NCBI RefSeq assembly: GCF_020907275.1
Contig: NZ_JAJJWI010000009.1
Location: 30,005 to 94,004 of the forward strand
Length of the DNA: 64,000 nucleotides
Direction: 5' to 3'
Origin: Pontibacter silvestris
Lineage (GTDB): Bacteria; Bacteroidota; Bacteroidia; Cytophagales; Hymenobacteraceae
Shown in pieces: positions 17,233 through 25,819 of this stretch. Position 1 is the first letter of the stretch. Every line of letters begins with the position of its first letter. The notes beneath the pieces were generated by a model. That model did not search any database. It was not told where the DNA came from and worked only from the letters and a program-made list of their open reading frames with translations. The translations under genes and the position numbers were made by a program.

Positions 17233-18333
17233 ATGAATACAGGTGATTCTAAAGTACGCTTACTGTACCTCCCAAACGAAGCAATGCTGGACAACAGGTG
17301 TATGCAGATTGGACCAAGAAAAGCTTTTGAGCATTTACTTGAGACTAATCAGATAGAAGCATACAGCGCTTTTTCTTTCCTACACGAATACAATACAACC
17401 GGCAGCTACGAGACAGTCCGGAACAAACTGCTGCAAGAGGCTAAGAAGTTTAAGCCTAACGTTATTTTATGGCAGCATATAACCAGTTTTGATGCCCCTG
17501 CTGAATTTCTGCGTGAGTTAAAAAATATAGAATCCAAGCCCGTTCTGGCCTACCATGAAGGCGACCCTTATGGCCGTTACTTTAAGCGCATGTCACCTCA
17601 GCTTAAAGTTATCCTAAGAGAAGCTGACATCGTGTTTATGATAGGTCTTGGAACTTTTGCAGAATTAGCCAGAGAGGCCGGAGCAAAAAAAGTATTTTAT
17701 GCTCCTCATATGTTTGACTCGGTGCGCTCCGGAAAGCCCTGGACTCCGACCACTGAAAGAGAACATGACATTGTGATGATTGCCAATGCGGGTAAAACGC
17801 GTATTCCCGGGCGATACTTTCCGGGGGGGAGAAACCGTATGAAGCTTGCTAAAAAACTAACCCAACGGTTTGGCAGGCGCTTCGCCCTTTATGGCAAAGG
17901 CTGGGACAAGCTGGAATCATCCAGAGGACTACTTCCTTTTGATAAACAGGAAGAAACAATACAATCTGCCTGGCTAACTATAAACTGGGACCACTTTGAC
18001 AAAGTTCCTTATTACTTTTCTAATAGGCTTCCTATTTCGCTGGCAGCGGGCGTACCTCATATAACCTCCTATCACGCTGGATATGAACATATGTTTGATA
18101 GCTGCAAAGGACTTTATGCTGTTAAAACAGTAGACGAAGCAGTAGAGACTGCTCAGTTCCTGTTAAGCCAGCCAAAATCTCGTTTAATACAGGAGGGCAT
18201 TCAAGGCAGAGATTTTGTTTTCAACAACCTGGAAGCCAACATTGTTTTCACCAACATTCTGAACACCATAAAGAGCGAGCATTTTAAACCAGATAAGGCT
18301 GCTATAGAGAACAGTCATTTTATAGTAAGCTAA
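17233..18333 (+). CDS. Glycosyltransferase, CgeB-like
   Basis: The 366-residue protein resembles CgeB-type glycosyltransferases with a GT-B fold. It has an N-terminal domain (LLYLPNEAML, PNVILWQHITSFD), a central AYHEGDPYGRYFKRM segment, and a C-terminal nucleotide-sugar-binding part (LTINWDHF, YYFSNRLPISLAAGVPHITSYHAGYEHMF, with a G-P-x-x-T/Y-x-x-x-x-E arrangement). It has no signal peptide or membrane segment. It probably adds a sugar to a cell-surface glycan, but the acceptor is unknown. The next plus-strand gene is a GNAT acetyltransferase 85 bases downstream, possibly co-transcribed. Confidence 0.75.
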   Translation: MNTGDSKVRLLYLPNEAMLDNRCMQIGPRKAFEHLLETNQIEAYSAFSFLHEYNTTGSYETVRNKLLQEAKKFKPNVILWQHITSFDAPAEFLRELKNIESKPVLAYHEGDPYGRYFKRMSPQLKVILREADIVFMIGLGTFAELAREAGAKKVFYAPHMFDSVRSGKPWTPTTEREHDIVMIANAGKTRIPGRYFPGGRNRMKLAKKLTQRFGRRFALYGKGWDKLESSRGLLPFDKQEETIQSAWLTINWDHFDKVPYYFSNRLPISLAAGVPHITSYHAGYEHMFDSCKGLYAVKTVDEAVETAQFLLSQPKSRLIQEGIQGRDFVFNNLEANIVFTNILNTIKSEHFKPDKAAIENSHFIVS

Positions 18334-18418
18334 AGTACTGGTTGAGATTAATCTGCAGCACACTATCCTGGTCTTTATCAGTTTTCTTTAGAAGTAACTC
18401 ATTCTGCCTTCTTACTGA

Positions 18419-19207
18419 ATGCACTCCATGAAAGCAAAGCACTTGAATGTCGTAGACAAAAACTTCAACCTGCACTCATGCCTGCTTCCAGCAAAAACAG
18501 CAGGCATGAGTGTAGAAAGAACCAAGAATCTTACTTACACAGATTGCGGCATCTCCTGCGATACATTTAACATTATCCATATAACCGATGGGCAGCATGT
18601 TACCATAAGTGAACTTGAAACCGCCCTTGAGCATTACCTGAAACAAGACTTTGCCTTCTGCCTTTGGGTTTGCAAAAAGAATTTAACAGAAAAACTCAGA
18701 GCTTTTTTAAGGAGCTTAAAGCTAAAACAGGTTGCCAGCGAGGCAGGCATGGAACTTGACCTGCCACAATACAAAGCCACACCCACCAATGGGCTGGGCA
18801 GCATCAGAGTAATAACAAGCAAAGAACAAATAAATACTTTTGCGTTTGTGTTATCTTTAAACTGGAGCCCACCGGACCAGAACTTAGTATCCTACTACGG
18901 CAAAGCTTCTCAGGCTATACTCCAACAAGATAGAGGCATCTTATTCGCTTGCTATTTTTTGGATGAAGAGCCTGTTGCCACCATAGAGTTATTTCCCACA
19001 GATAACAAAACAATAGGGATCTATAACTTATCAACACGCGAAGATCATCGAGGCAAAGGTATAGGCACCGCATTAATGTCTTTCGCCTTGAACATGGCCA
19101 AAGACAAAGGCTATGAAACAGCAGTACTCCTAGCTTCAAAAGACGGTATTAACATTTACAAAAGATTTGGTTTCCGAGAAACCACTTCTTTCTTTGGATT
19201 TAAATAA
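18419..19207 (+). CDS. GNAT family N-acetyltransferase
   Basis: The 262-residue protein has a GNAT domain in its second half (about 130-262). Acetyl-CoA-binding motif A is STREDHRGKGIGTALM (R/Q-x-x-G-x-G/A pattern), followed by NIYKRFGFRE. The N-terminal half contains RTKNLTYTDCGISCDTFNII and appears to be a second, degenerate GNAT-like domain. The start may be 18419 or the ATG three codons later at 18428. The substrate is unknown. It follows the glycosyltransferase gene on the same strand. Confidence 0.8.
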   Translation: MHSMKAKHLNVVDKNFNLHSCLLPAKTAGMSVERTKNLTYTDCGISCDTFNIIHITDGQHVTISELETALEHYLKQDFAFCLWVCKKNLTEKLRAFLRSLKLKQVASEAGMELDLPQYKATPTNGLGSIRVITSKEQINTFAFVLSLNWSPPDQNLVSYYGKASQAILQQDRGILFACYFLDEEPVATIELFPTDNKTIGIYNLSTREDHRGKGIGTALMSFALNMAKDKGYETAVLLASKDGINIYKRFGFRETTSFFGFK

Positions 19208-19438
19208 GCTATGCTGCCTTTACACAATCACTCCTCCAGAAGACTAACAGAAAGATAAGGTATACAGCGTTGCTTTTTACTATTGATTTTCATACCTTAT
19301 CACTATTCCATTTTACGACATCACATGACATTGGCTAATGACCCAACAAGTTTAATACCCTGTTAACTTGCCTGTTAAAGCACCCGCAGCTGCTTAATGG
19401 CTTTATTAAGTTCTGTTAATACCTATACACTTACCACT

Positions 19439-20053
19439 ATGGAAAAATCAAAAAAAATCCTTTTCCTGACAGGAGACTTCACAGAAGATTATGAAACAAT
19501 GGTACCTTTCCAGATGTTGCAGATGGTGGGTTATGAGGTACACGCTGTATGCCCGGATAAAAAGAAAGGTGACACGGTTAAAACAGCGATTCATGACTTT
19601 GAGGGAGATCAGACTTACTCCGAAAAACCAGGACATAACTTTGTGCTGAACTATACCTTCTCAGAGGTTAACCCAGGCGATTACGAGGGATTGGTAATTG
19701 CAGGGGGCAGAGCGCCAGAATATCTCCGACTAAACCAGGGCGTGCTGGATATCACGAAATATTTTGCAGAAAACAACAAGCCCCTTGCCGCCATTTGCCA
19801 CGGCATCCAGATACTGACAGCAGCCAGAGTAGTTAACGGAAGAAAACTGACTGCTTATCCTGCCGTTGGCCCTGAAGTAGAATTGGCTGGAGGCACTTAT
19901 GTAAATGTACCTGTGGATGATGTTGTAGTAGACAGAAACTTAGTAACTTCTCCGGCCTGGCCTGCTCATCCTAAATTTATCAGAGCATTTCTAGATGTGA
20001 TGGGTGTTAAGATTGATTTAGGAGAACTTGTTTCGGCAGAGGCTACGGTATAA
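19439..20053 (+). CDS. DJ-1/PfpI family protein
   Basis: The 204-residue protein from the ATG at 19439 begins [19 protein letters not shown]. It has the nucleophile elbow [10 protein letters not shown] (C120 and H121), an acidic residue in the N-terminal DFTEDYE loop, and the [10 protein letters not shown] strand of the DJ-1/PfpI fold. Members include stress-response glyoxalases/deglycases and cysteine peptidases; the exact activity cannot be read from sequence. An upstream ATG at 19397 would add 14 residues outside the fold. It is followed by about 900 bases with only a repeat and a decayed gene. Confidence 0.85.
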   Translation: MEKSKKILFLTGDFTEDYETMVPFQMLQMVGYEVHAVCPDKKKGDTVKTAIHDFEGDQTYSEKPGHNFVLNYTFSEVNPGDYEGLVIAGGRAPEYLRLNQGVLDITKYFAENNKPLAAICHGIQILTAARVVNGRKLTAYPAVGPEVELAGGTYVNVPVDDVVVDRNLVTSPAWPAHPKFIRAFLDVMGVKIDLGELVSAEATV

Positions 20054-20182
20054 CCACTGCACCTTTTTACTTCTAAAGCTTAGTATCCTTTAGTGTTGTT
20101 AGTACAGCTTAATATAGCATACAATACTTAATCAATAACTTAAATTGCCATTTACAAAAGCAGGTATAAGTGCTCCATGTCG

Positions 20183-20268
20183 TTTACCCACTCCTAACCC
20201 CTCCCAATAAAGGAATTTTGCAAACGATTAGAATATGCCCCTCCTCTGAGAGGCTAGGAGTGAGTAAA
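20183..20268. repeat. REP-like imperfect inverted repeat
   Basis: The left arm 20183-20203 (tttacccactcctaacccct plus c) is matched by the inverse complement at 20250-20268, with one mismatch and a two-base gap. The central part contains a second C-rich/G-rich hairpin (cccctcctctgagagg). Short C/G-rich palindromes of this kind are often interspersed in Bacteroidota intergenic DNA. No second copy was seen in this window. Confidence 0.5.
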
Positions 20269-20326
20269 GGTTCAGTTTCAGCACCACAAATAAATCGCGA
20301 CTTGAATTGATTAATATTTAATCGGT

Positions 20327-20838
20327 ATGATAAACCTACTGCTAGAAAACAACTGTCGCTTTATCTGTATTCTTCCTTAACTGCATTGCCTGCTTTTCAT
20401 CTTATGCCCAGCAGGTAACTCCTTCTTCAGGCTTCTTTCCAGCTACGGTCGTTCTTAAGGCAAGTGTAGCCACTGCTATTAGTAAACGAACAGCAAACAA
20501 GCTACGGTGCATTAATTCTGGATACTGCAAAGTTAGAAGTTGACGCTATTCTGGAGAGTATTACAGCCATTAACAAGTACGGCGGCAGTGCCAGAGGCGG
20601 AGCTGTACTGGCCAAAACAAAAGATAATGTTAAGCTAGTCAGGATTGATCAGATTTTCAATCATTTTCAGGTGCCTTCTTTTCAGCACGACAAAAAAGTT
20701 CTTATTAACGGCAGACTGGTTAGCCATGAGCTTGTTTTAGCTGATATCAGCAACATAGAAAAGTAGAAGTAACCTCCCCTTACTCGATATAGCTGGAACG
20801 AAAACGAAAAGTACCTGAACATTATCACTAAAAAGTAA
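20327..20838 (+). pseudogene. Frameshifted remnant of a secreted TonB-plug-like protein
   Basis: Three frames must be joined to read a protein. One frame (from about 20374) gives FLNCIACFSSYAQQVTP, like a signal peptide with its AQ cleavage site. A second (about 20496-20765) gives SYGALILDTAKLEVDAILES then ITAINKYGGSARGGAVLAKT and ends at a TAG after ISNIEK. A third frame gives YSWNENEKYLNIITKK and a stop at 20838. The pattern of an I-x-x-I segment, then YGGSARGGAV, then xTK resembles TonB-receptor plug fragments. The reading is coherent but broken at least twice, so it is called a pseudogene. Confidence 0.55.
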
Positions 20839-20959
20839 TTCTTTTAAAAACATAGACAAGTTACCTACCACCTCTACTACACAATCATTCCTGCTAGAAG
20901 AGACATATAAGGCTTGTCTGTTAAAGCATCAGCTACATTTTAAACTAATATATAACCTT

Positions 20960-21721
20960 TTGAAGAAGACATGTACGATTGGGGTTCTATGCTCTCTGCT
21001 TTGTTTGAGTTACATACCCTTACAAGCACAGACAAAGGAATATTCCATTGAGAAGCCTGATAAGATGCGCTTAAATAAGCTAGGTGCTACGTTAGGTCTT
21101 GGAGTTGCCACTATGAACCTGAACGAGATGAACAACCGCCTGCAGGAATTGGGAATTGGCAGCTTAGAAGAAGACCAAAACTGGTACAACTTTAGTATAT
21201 ACATAGAATTTAACAGTGGTTTTGGTATATCGATGGATATAAGCGGAGGCATATCTCTTGAGAGCGAGCTATATAACCCAGATACCTGGATTACACTCAA
21301 AGCACTTTCCTTTGGCCCCACACTATATTATCCCTTCGTCAAGACTAACCGTATCCGTTTATCGGTCTTAGGCGAATTACGCACCTACGACATGAAATTT
21401 GAGTATAACGCTAACGCCAATGCAATTCCTGACCTAAATAACCTTTTAACTAATCCTGCTGCAAATAGTAATACAGTAATTTTAGAAAGCACATCTACTG
21501 ATGCAGTAACTTTAGGAGCGAGGTTTCAGTACCGGTTAGGGAAGAAAGAAAATCTTAAGCCAAGGGAATACAGCCTGGGTATTGACATAGGCTACAACTA
21601 TGGCTTTGGCAGCGTTGCCTGGCACGAAATACGCAGTAAATATGCTATAAATGATATGCCAGCCATAAAGCCAGACAACTTTTATTTTAATTTTACCTTT
21701 ACAGCTTTGCTCATACGTTAA
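20960..21721 (+). CDS. Secreted protein, probable outer-membrane beta-barrel
   Basis: The 253-residue product starts at a TTG (20960) with a clear signal peptide (MKKTCTIGVLCSLLCLSYIP then LQAQ). The mature part alternates glycine, aromatic and polar residues in short strands (KLGATLGLGVATMNL, FGISMDISGGISLESEL, YSLGIDIGYNYGFGSVAW, FYFNFTFTALLIR), and the C-terminal strand fits an outer-membrane barrel. No named family is recognised. It follows the pseudogene and precedes ywbE by 38 bases on the same strand. The barrel call is from strand pattern only. Confidence 0.75.
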   Translation: MKKTCTIGVLCSLLCLSYIPLQAQTKEYSIEKPDKMRLNKLGATLGLGVATMNLNEMNNRLQELGIGSLEEDQNWYNFSIYIEFNSGFGISMDISGGISLESELYNPDTWITLKALSFGPTLYYPFVKTNRIRLSVLGELRTYDMKFEYNANANAIPDLNNLLTNPAANSNTVILESTSTDAVTLGARFQYRLGKKENLKPREYSLGIDIGYNYGFGSVAWHEIRSKYAINDMPAIKPDNFYFNFTFTALLIR

Positions 21722-21759
21722 ATCAATAAAGCAATTCTAAGGTAAAACCAGAACAAGAA

Positions 21760-21960
21760 ATGGACGGAAAAAAACGATCAAACATAAAACCAGGCCTGCA
21801 TGTAAATATCGTCATGAAAGAAGACCAACGCACAGGCGACCTGACAGAAGGCTATGTGCAGGATATTCTTACCAACTCTTCCACGCATCCGCATGGCATA
21901 AAGGTACGCTTAGAAACAGGCGAAGTAGGTCGGGTAAAGGAGATACTGGAAGAAGACTAA
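21760..21960 (+). CDS. ywbE: YwbE family protein
   Basis: The 66-residue protein has the short YwbE (DUF2196) domain: RSNIKPGLHVNIVMKEDQRT, then GDLTEGYVQDILTNSSTHPH and GIKVRLETGEVGRV. It is a small basic-acidic beta-rich protein of unknown function found in many bacteria. The length is typical. It ends at a bidirectional terminator shared with radC. Confidence 0.88.
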   Translation: MDGKKRSNIKPGLHVNIVMKEDQRTGDLTEGYVQDILTNSSTHPHGIKVRLETGEVGRVKEILEED

Positions 21961-22015
21961 AAGAGAATTAGTTCGAAAGCTTTAAGTATATTCTAACGAA
22001 TAAATTTCTACTTTG

Positions 22016-22049
22016 GTGCACGTGCCTGTTACCCTACAGGCACGTGCAC
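22016..22049. terminator. Bidirectional terminator between ywbE and radC
   Basis: Perfect 14-base GC-rich arms (22016-22029 and 22036-22049) with a 6-base loop, flanked by T-rich sequence downstream, between the convergent genes ywbE (plus) and radC (minus). Confidence 0.8.
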
Positions 22050-22082
22050 TTATTCTTTAACTTCTGATGTTAGTAGTTTCGG

Positions 22083-22805
22083 TTACAGAATGCCCTCATC
22101 AGCGAAGCTATAATAATCATTGTCGGTAAAAATGATATGGTCGAGCACTGGCAGGTCCAGAAACTGACCAGCCTCTTTCATCTTCTTTGTCAGCGCAATG
22201 TCTGCAGAGCTAGGTTTAATGTTACCGCTTGGGTGGTTGTGCACTAATATAATAGAACTTGCTAACTGCTCCAGCGCCTTTTTAAATATGATTTTAGGAT
22301 CTGCCACCGTGCCTGCCACACCACCTGTGCTAATGCTTTCTTTCTTCATTACCACATTGGCCCGGTTCAACAATATAATCCAGAACTCCTCATGTGGCAG
22401 ATCCAGCAATTGAGGTTTTATATAATTGTAAATATCTGTGGAGCATGTAATACGGGTTTTGGCTACGGCAGCTGTTTCTTTACGTCGCCGGCCCAATTCC
22501 AAGGCACTTACTATGGCAATGGCTTTAGCCTCACCTATACCCTTGTGCCTCTTCAGGTCATTTACTGTCAGTTTGGCAAGTTCATTCAAATCATTGCCAA
22601 TAGCCGATAAAATTAATTTAGCTACATCTACCGCTGTCAGTTTTGGTGTGCCAGACCCAATAAGGATGGCAATTAGTTCTGCATCGCTCAGGGCTGCCTT
22701 TCCTTTTAATAAAAGCTTCTCCCTAGGGCGATCTTCCTCAGCCCAGGTTTTAATGTTCAGCGACGGTTGGTACAGTATAGCTTCTTCTATGGCAGACTCT
22801 TTCAC
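22083..22805 (-). CDS. radC: RadC family protein (UPF0758, JAMM/MPN domain)
   Basis: The 240-residue protein has a helix-hairpin-helix-like N-terminal region (HKGIGEAKAIAIVSALELGR, about 88-106) and a C-terminal JAMM metallo-domain with a glutamate in HEEFWIILLN, H189-N-H191-P-S-G and D202. This is the complete zinc-binding set E...HxHPSG...D. RadC was once linked to DNA repair, but the activity of the family is not settled. The length is typical, so this is a full chromosomal copy rather than a short mobile-element copy. Confidence 0.93.
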   Translation of the reverse strand: MKESAIEEAILYQPSLNIKTWAEEDRPREKLLLKGKAALSDAELIAILIGSGTPKLTAVDVAKLILSAIGNDLNELAKLTVNDLKRHKGIGEAKAIAIVSALELGRRRKETAAVAKTRITCSTDIYNYIKPQLLDLPHEEFWIILLNRANVVMKKESISTGGVAGTVADPKIIFKKALEQLASSIILVHNHPSGNIKPSSADIALTKKMKEAGQFLDLPVLDHIIFTDNDYYSFADEGIL

Positions 22806-22959
22806 AACGGTATAGAATTTGATAAGTAATAGATGCTAGTGCAATTCTTTTTCCCTTGAATTAGTTCAGCACCAGCATAATTTATATCCTACTTTGTTTT
22901 ACTTTAACTTTTAGAACTAATCTGGCCAAAGCCACACAAGAGGCAAGGCTTATAATATT

Positions 22960-24192
22960 ATGGGACGATTTATTTCAAACGGAGTAATTATCCTGCTTCT
23001 GTTCCTGATCGACATGTATGTTTTTCAGGCAGTGAAGGCCGTTACTCAGAGCTTATCTACTACTGCCCAAAGAAGCATATACATTGTGTATTGGGCCATT
23101 TTTGCTATTACGGCTGCCACTATTGTACTTTTTACTTTAACGCGCGGCACGCCACCTAATAACCTTAAAAACTATCTGGCAAGTATTTTATTCATCATCT
23201 TTGCCTGTAAGTTAGTGGTAACAGTTTTCTTACTTTTAGATGATGCGATCCGGTTAGGTAAAATAGTGCTGAACAATACCAGCAAAGAGCCTTCCTTTGA
23301 TCCATCCAGAAACAAATTTCTGAGCCAACTTGGCCTGCTTGTGGCCGCAGTGCCTTTCTCAGCTTTTATCTACGGTATGGTGAGAGGAGCTTATAACTAT
23401 CAGGTAAAACGCGTTACATTGCGCTTCCCGAACCTGCCTAAAGCTTTTGACGGCTATAAGATGCTGCAGATATCTGACCTGCACACAGGTAGCTTTAACT
23501 CTACCAGCCCCTTAAAAGAGGCAGTAAGCCTGATAAACAAGCAGGAAGCTGACCTTGTGTTTTTTACCGGAGACCTGGTGAATAACATGGCTGTGGAAGT
23601 GCAAGAGCATATTGATACACTAAAGGAAATAAAAGCTAAAACGGCGGTGTTTTCTGTACTCGGCAACCACGACTATGGCGATTATGTAAGTTGGGAAAGC
23701 CCTGAGGTGAAGCGCCAGAACCTTAAAACGCTGATTGAGTCGCATAGCAGAATGGGCTGGCAAATATTAATGAACGAGAACCGGCTAATAGAAAAAGACG
23801 GAGAGCATATTGCCGTACTGGGAGTGGAGAACTGGGGCAACCGGGCAGGCTTTCCGAAGTATGGCAATTTAAACAGAGCTTACGCCGGAACAGAAAACAG
23901 CCCGTTCAAGGCGTTACTGTCTCACGACCCATCGCATTGGGATGGTGAGATAAACAAAAGCTTTCAGGACATAGACCTGACACTTTCCGGCCACACGCAT
24001 GGGATGCAATTTGGCGTAAACATTCCTGGTTGGAAGTGGAGCCCTGTGCAGTATGTGTACAAACAGTGGGCGGGCTTGTATCAGAAAGGTAAACAGTACT
24101 TGTATGTTAATACTGGCCTTGGTTTCCTGGGCTATCCGGGCCGGGTCGGTTTCTTACCCGAAATTACTGTTTTCGAGCTTAAAAGAGCATAA
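22960..24192 (+). CDS. Membrane metallophosphoesterase
   Basis: The 410-residue protein has about four N-terminal transmembrane helices (roughly residues 5-25, 45-65, 72-95 and 125-145). A calcineurin-like phosphoesterase domain follows with the complete metal motif set: QISDLHTGSF, FFTGDLVNN, VLGNHDYGD, LLSHDPSHW and LSGHTHGMQFG. The layout resembles YkuE/YaeI-type enzymes that act on lipid-linked phosphates near the membrane, but the substrate is not known. It ends just before a 21-base-pair perfect terminator. Confidence 0.9.
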   Translation: MGRFISNGVIILLLFLIDMYVFQAVKAVTQSLSTTAQRSIYIVYWAIFAITAATIVLFTLTRGTPPNNLKNYLASILFIIFACKLVVTVFLLLDDAIRLGKIVLNNTSKEPSFDPSRNKFLSQLGLLVAAVPFSAFIYGMVRGAYNYQVKRVTLRFPNLPKAFDGYKMLQISDLHTGSFNSTSPLKEAVSLINKQEADLVFFTGDLVNNMAVEVQEHIDTLKEIKAKTAVFSVLGNHDYGDYVSWESPEVKRQNLKTLIESHSRMGWQILMNENRLIEKDGEHIAVLGVENWGNRAGFPKYGNLNRAYAGTENSPFKALLSHDPSHWDGEINKSFQDIDLTLSGHTHGMQFGVNIPGWKWSPVQYVYKQWAGLYQKGKQYLYVNTGLGFLGYPGRVGFLPEITVFELKRA

Positions 24193-24198
24193 CAGTTC

Positions 24199-24248
24199 AT
24201 CCTAAACAACAAGAGCCGGTTTAAAATCCGGCTCTTGTTGTTTAGGAT
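24199..24248. terminator. Perfect 21-base-pair terminator hairpin
   Basis: The arms 24199-24219 and 24228-24248 are exact complements around an 8-base loop and begin 7 bases after the metallophosphoesterase stop. A GC-rich loop-proximal stem with a T-rich 3' end (ttgttgttt) is typical of a rho-independent terminator. Confidence 0.85.
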
Positions 24249-24300
24249 ATGTGCTAAGGGCAACTGCTTCTTTTTGTCACATTCCCTTAGGGCAGGCAAC

Positions 24301-24346
24301 TTACAGCTTTGTGCCAGCCATACCACTAGCTGGCACAAAGCTGTAA
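24301..24346. repeat. 18-base-pair inverted repeat without T-tract
   Basis: Perfect arms 24301-24318 and 24329-24346 with a 10-base loop. There is no T-run on either side and a terminator already lies 50 bases upstream, so this is a second stable structure. A smaller 7-base inverted repeat (24254-24260 with 24284-24290) lies between the two. Confidence 0.6.
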
Positions 24347-24455
24347 AGGCTTATACGAACTTAATGCAATAGCTGCGCGTAAAAACAACAGTACTGTAAG
24401 GGGTAATACACTCTGAACCATGTGCAGACTATAATGTAATTAGATATACCAGATC

Positions 24456-24908
24456 ATGAAAAAGATACTTTATTTGTTGTGCTTTACAAGCGCTTTTACT
24501 TTTGCCTCTTGTTCAACTGATACAAAAGGCTACAGCTATGAAACAGAACACTCTAACGATGATGAGAATGTAAACCCCAACCATATCAGGACTTATGCCG
24601 ATATCAGACCAGGAGAAATAAAAGGTTTTAAAACCAATGCAGGTACTATGTACGGTTTTACGCCTACTGTTATCAACAACATGAGAGACAATCTTGGTTC
24701 TGATGCAGCAGTAGCAACAAGAATGGTGTATGTGTACTATGACCCTAGCAGAGAGATGGCTGATCTTTTAAAAACCTACCATTCTGCTTCATCTGCACAA
24801 TCAGCTGAGCCAACACAGAATGATATGGGCAGCGGTATCAGTAACACTGACTCCACCAATACTGAAGAAAGGAATAGTAATGTTTCAGAAGTTTCCCCAG
24901 TTGAGTAA
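24456..24908 (+). CDS. Putative lipoprotein of unknown function
   Basis: The 150-residue product has a lipoprotein signal (MKKILYLLCFTSAFTFASC, lipobox F-A-S-C with the cysteine at 19). The mature part begins with an acidic, asparagine-rich stretch. A short folded segment follows (YADIRPGEIKGFKTNAGTMY then VINNMRDNLGSDAAVATRMV), and the protein ends in a low-complexity S/T/N/E-rich tail of about 40 residues. No family is recognised. It is flanked by its own terminator. Confidence 0.75.
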   Translation: MKKILYLLCFTSAFTFASCSTDTKGYSYETEHSNDDENVNPNHIRTYADIRPGEIKGFKTNAGTMYGFTPTVINNMRDNLGSDAAVATRMVYVYYDPSREMADLLKTYHSASSAQSAEPTQNDMGSGISNTDSTNTEERNSNVSEVSPVE

Positions 24909-24943
24909 AAGCAGCAACCATTCTTATCAAAAACAGTAGTTAA

Positions 24944-24983
24944 GCAAAAGCCTATAGTCCTTATCTGTAGGCTTTTGCCTTTT
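24944..24983 (+). terminator. Terminator of the lipoprotein gene
   Basis: Arms gcaaaagccta (24944-24954) and its complement (24968-24978) are followed by a T-rich stretch (cttttctg), 36 bases after the stop codon. Confidence 0.75.
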
Positions 24984-25114
24984 CTGTATTATAATTGATA
25001 GAACTTTAGTACTTTAGCAGCACTATTAATTTTGACACTGGCATACTTTTTGGCTATTGGTAGCGTATTAGGACCAGGAAAACGCTGTTTTTATAACGGC
25101 ATCTGAATTTTTAC

Positions 25115-25750
25115 ATGCTGAAACACCCTCTCTTATACTTTACATTACTTTTGCTGCTTTTGAGTGGCCTACCTGTGCTTGCCCAACAAAATATCAGGAT
25201 AAGCGGCACCGTGTTTCAGTCTGATAAAAAAACACCTATACCTGGGGCTACCATTACCAGGGTTAACAGCCACCTTGGAGTTTTAACAGATGAAAATGGG
25301 GCATTTCTGATCGATGTTTCCCAGCAAGATACATTAATGGTACGTGCCGTAGGGTTTAAGCCCCTGATGTACCTACCAAAGCAGTTACCTGTATCTGAAG
25401 TGCGTGTAAATATTGTGTTACAGGAAGATAGCGTGATGCTGGGTGAAGTAGAAGTTACCAGCCGGCCATCTAAGGAAATGATTGACCGTGCCCTCCGTAA
25501 CATGAAACGGGAACAAGTAAGCCAGGTAAAAAGACCAGGCTATATTCCGGGTTTAGAGCCTCCTCCCCCTCCTGAGGAACCTGCTCCAACCATTGCAAGC
25601 CCTGTCGGTTTGCTTTATAATATGCTTTCCAGAGAGGGGAAAGAACTAAAGAAACTGCAGGAACTGAAGGCTGAGGAAGAGCTTAAGCGTAAGCAGCAAG
25701 AGAAAAAAGATTATAACCGGTTCTTTAAGGATAACACGGGCTATCAATAA
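25115..25750 (+). CDS. Carboxypeptidase-regulatory-like domain envelope protein
   Basis: The 211-residue protein has a signal peptide (MLKHPLLYFTLLLLLLSGLP then VLAQ). A carboxypeptidase D regulatory-like beta-sandwich (about 25-105) follows, with ISGTVFQSDKKTPIPGATIT, GVLTDENGAFLIDV, MVRAVGFK and an INIVLQED-type end followed by VEV. A proline-rich hinge (PPPPPEEP) comes next, then a charged helical tail rich in K, E and Q. The same beta-sandwich begins SusC-type receptors, but here there is no barrel. It is probably a periplasmic or outer-membrane-associated protein. The next gene, uvsE, is 69 bases downstream. Confidence 0.82.
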   Translation: MLKHPLLYFTLLLLLLSGLPVLAQQNIRISGTVFQSDKKTPIPGATITRVNSHLGVLTDENGAFLIDVSQQDTLMVRAVGFKPLMYLPKQLPVSEVRVNIVLQEDSVMLGEVEVTSRPSKEMIDRALRNMKREQVSQVKRPGYIPGLEPPPPPEEPAPTIASPVGLLYNMLSREGKELKKLQELKAEEELKRKQQEKKDYNRFFKDNTGYQ

Positions 25751-25819
25751 AGAATCATTCAACGGCTAAACATTTTGCTTTTACGTAGGTTATGACATAT
25801 ATCAAAACCATAACCTTAC

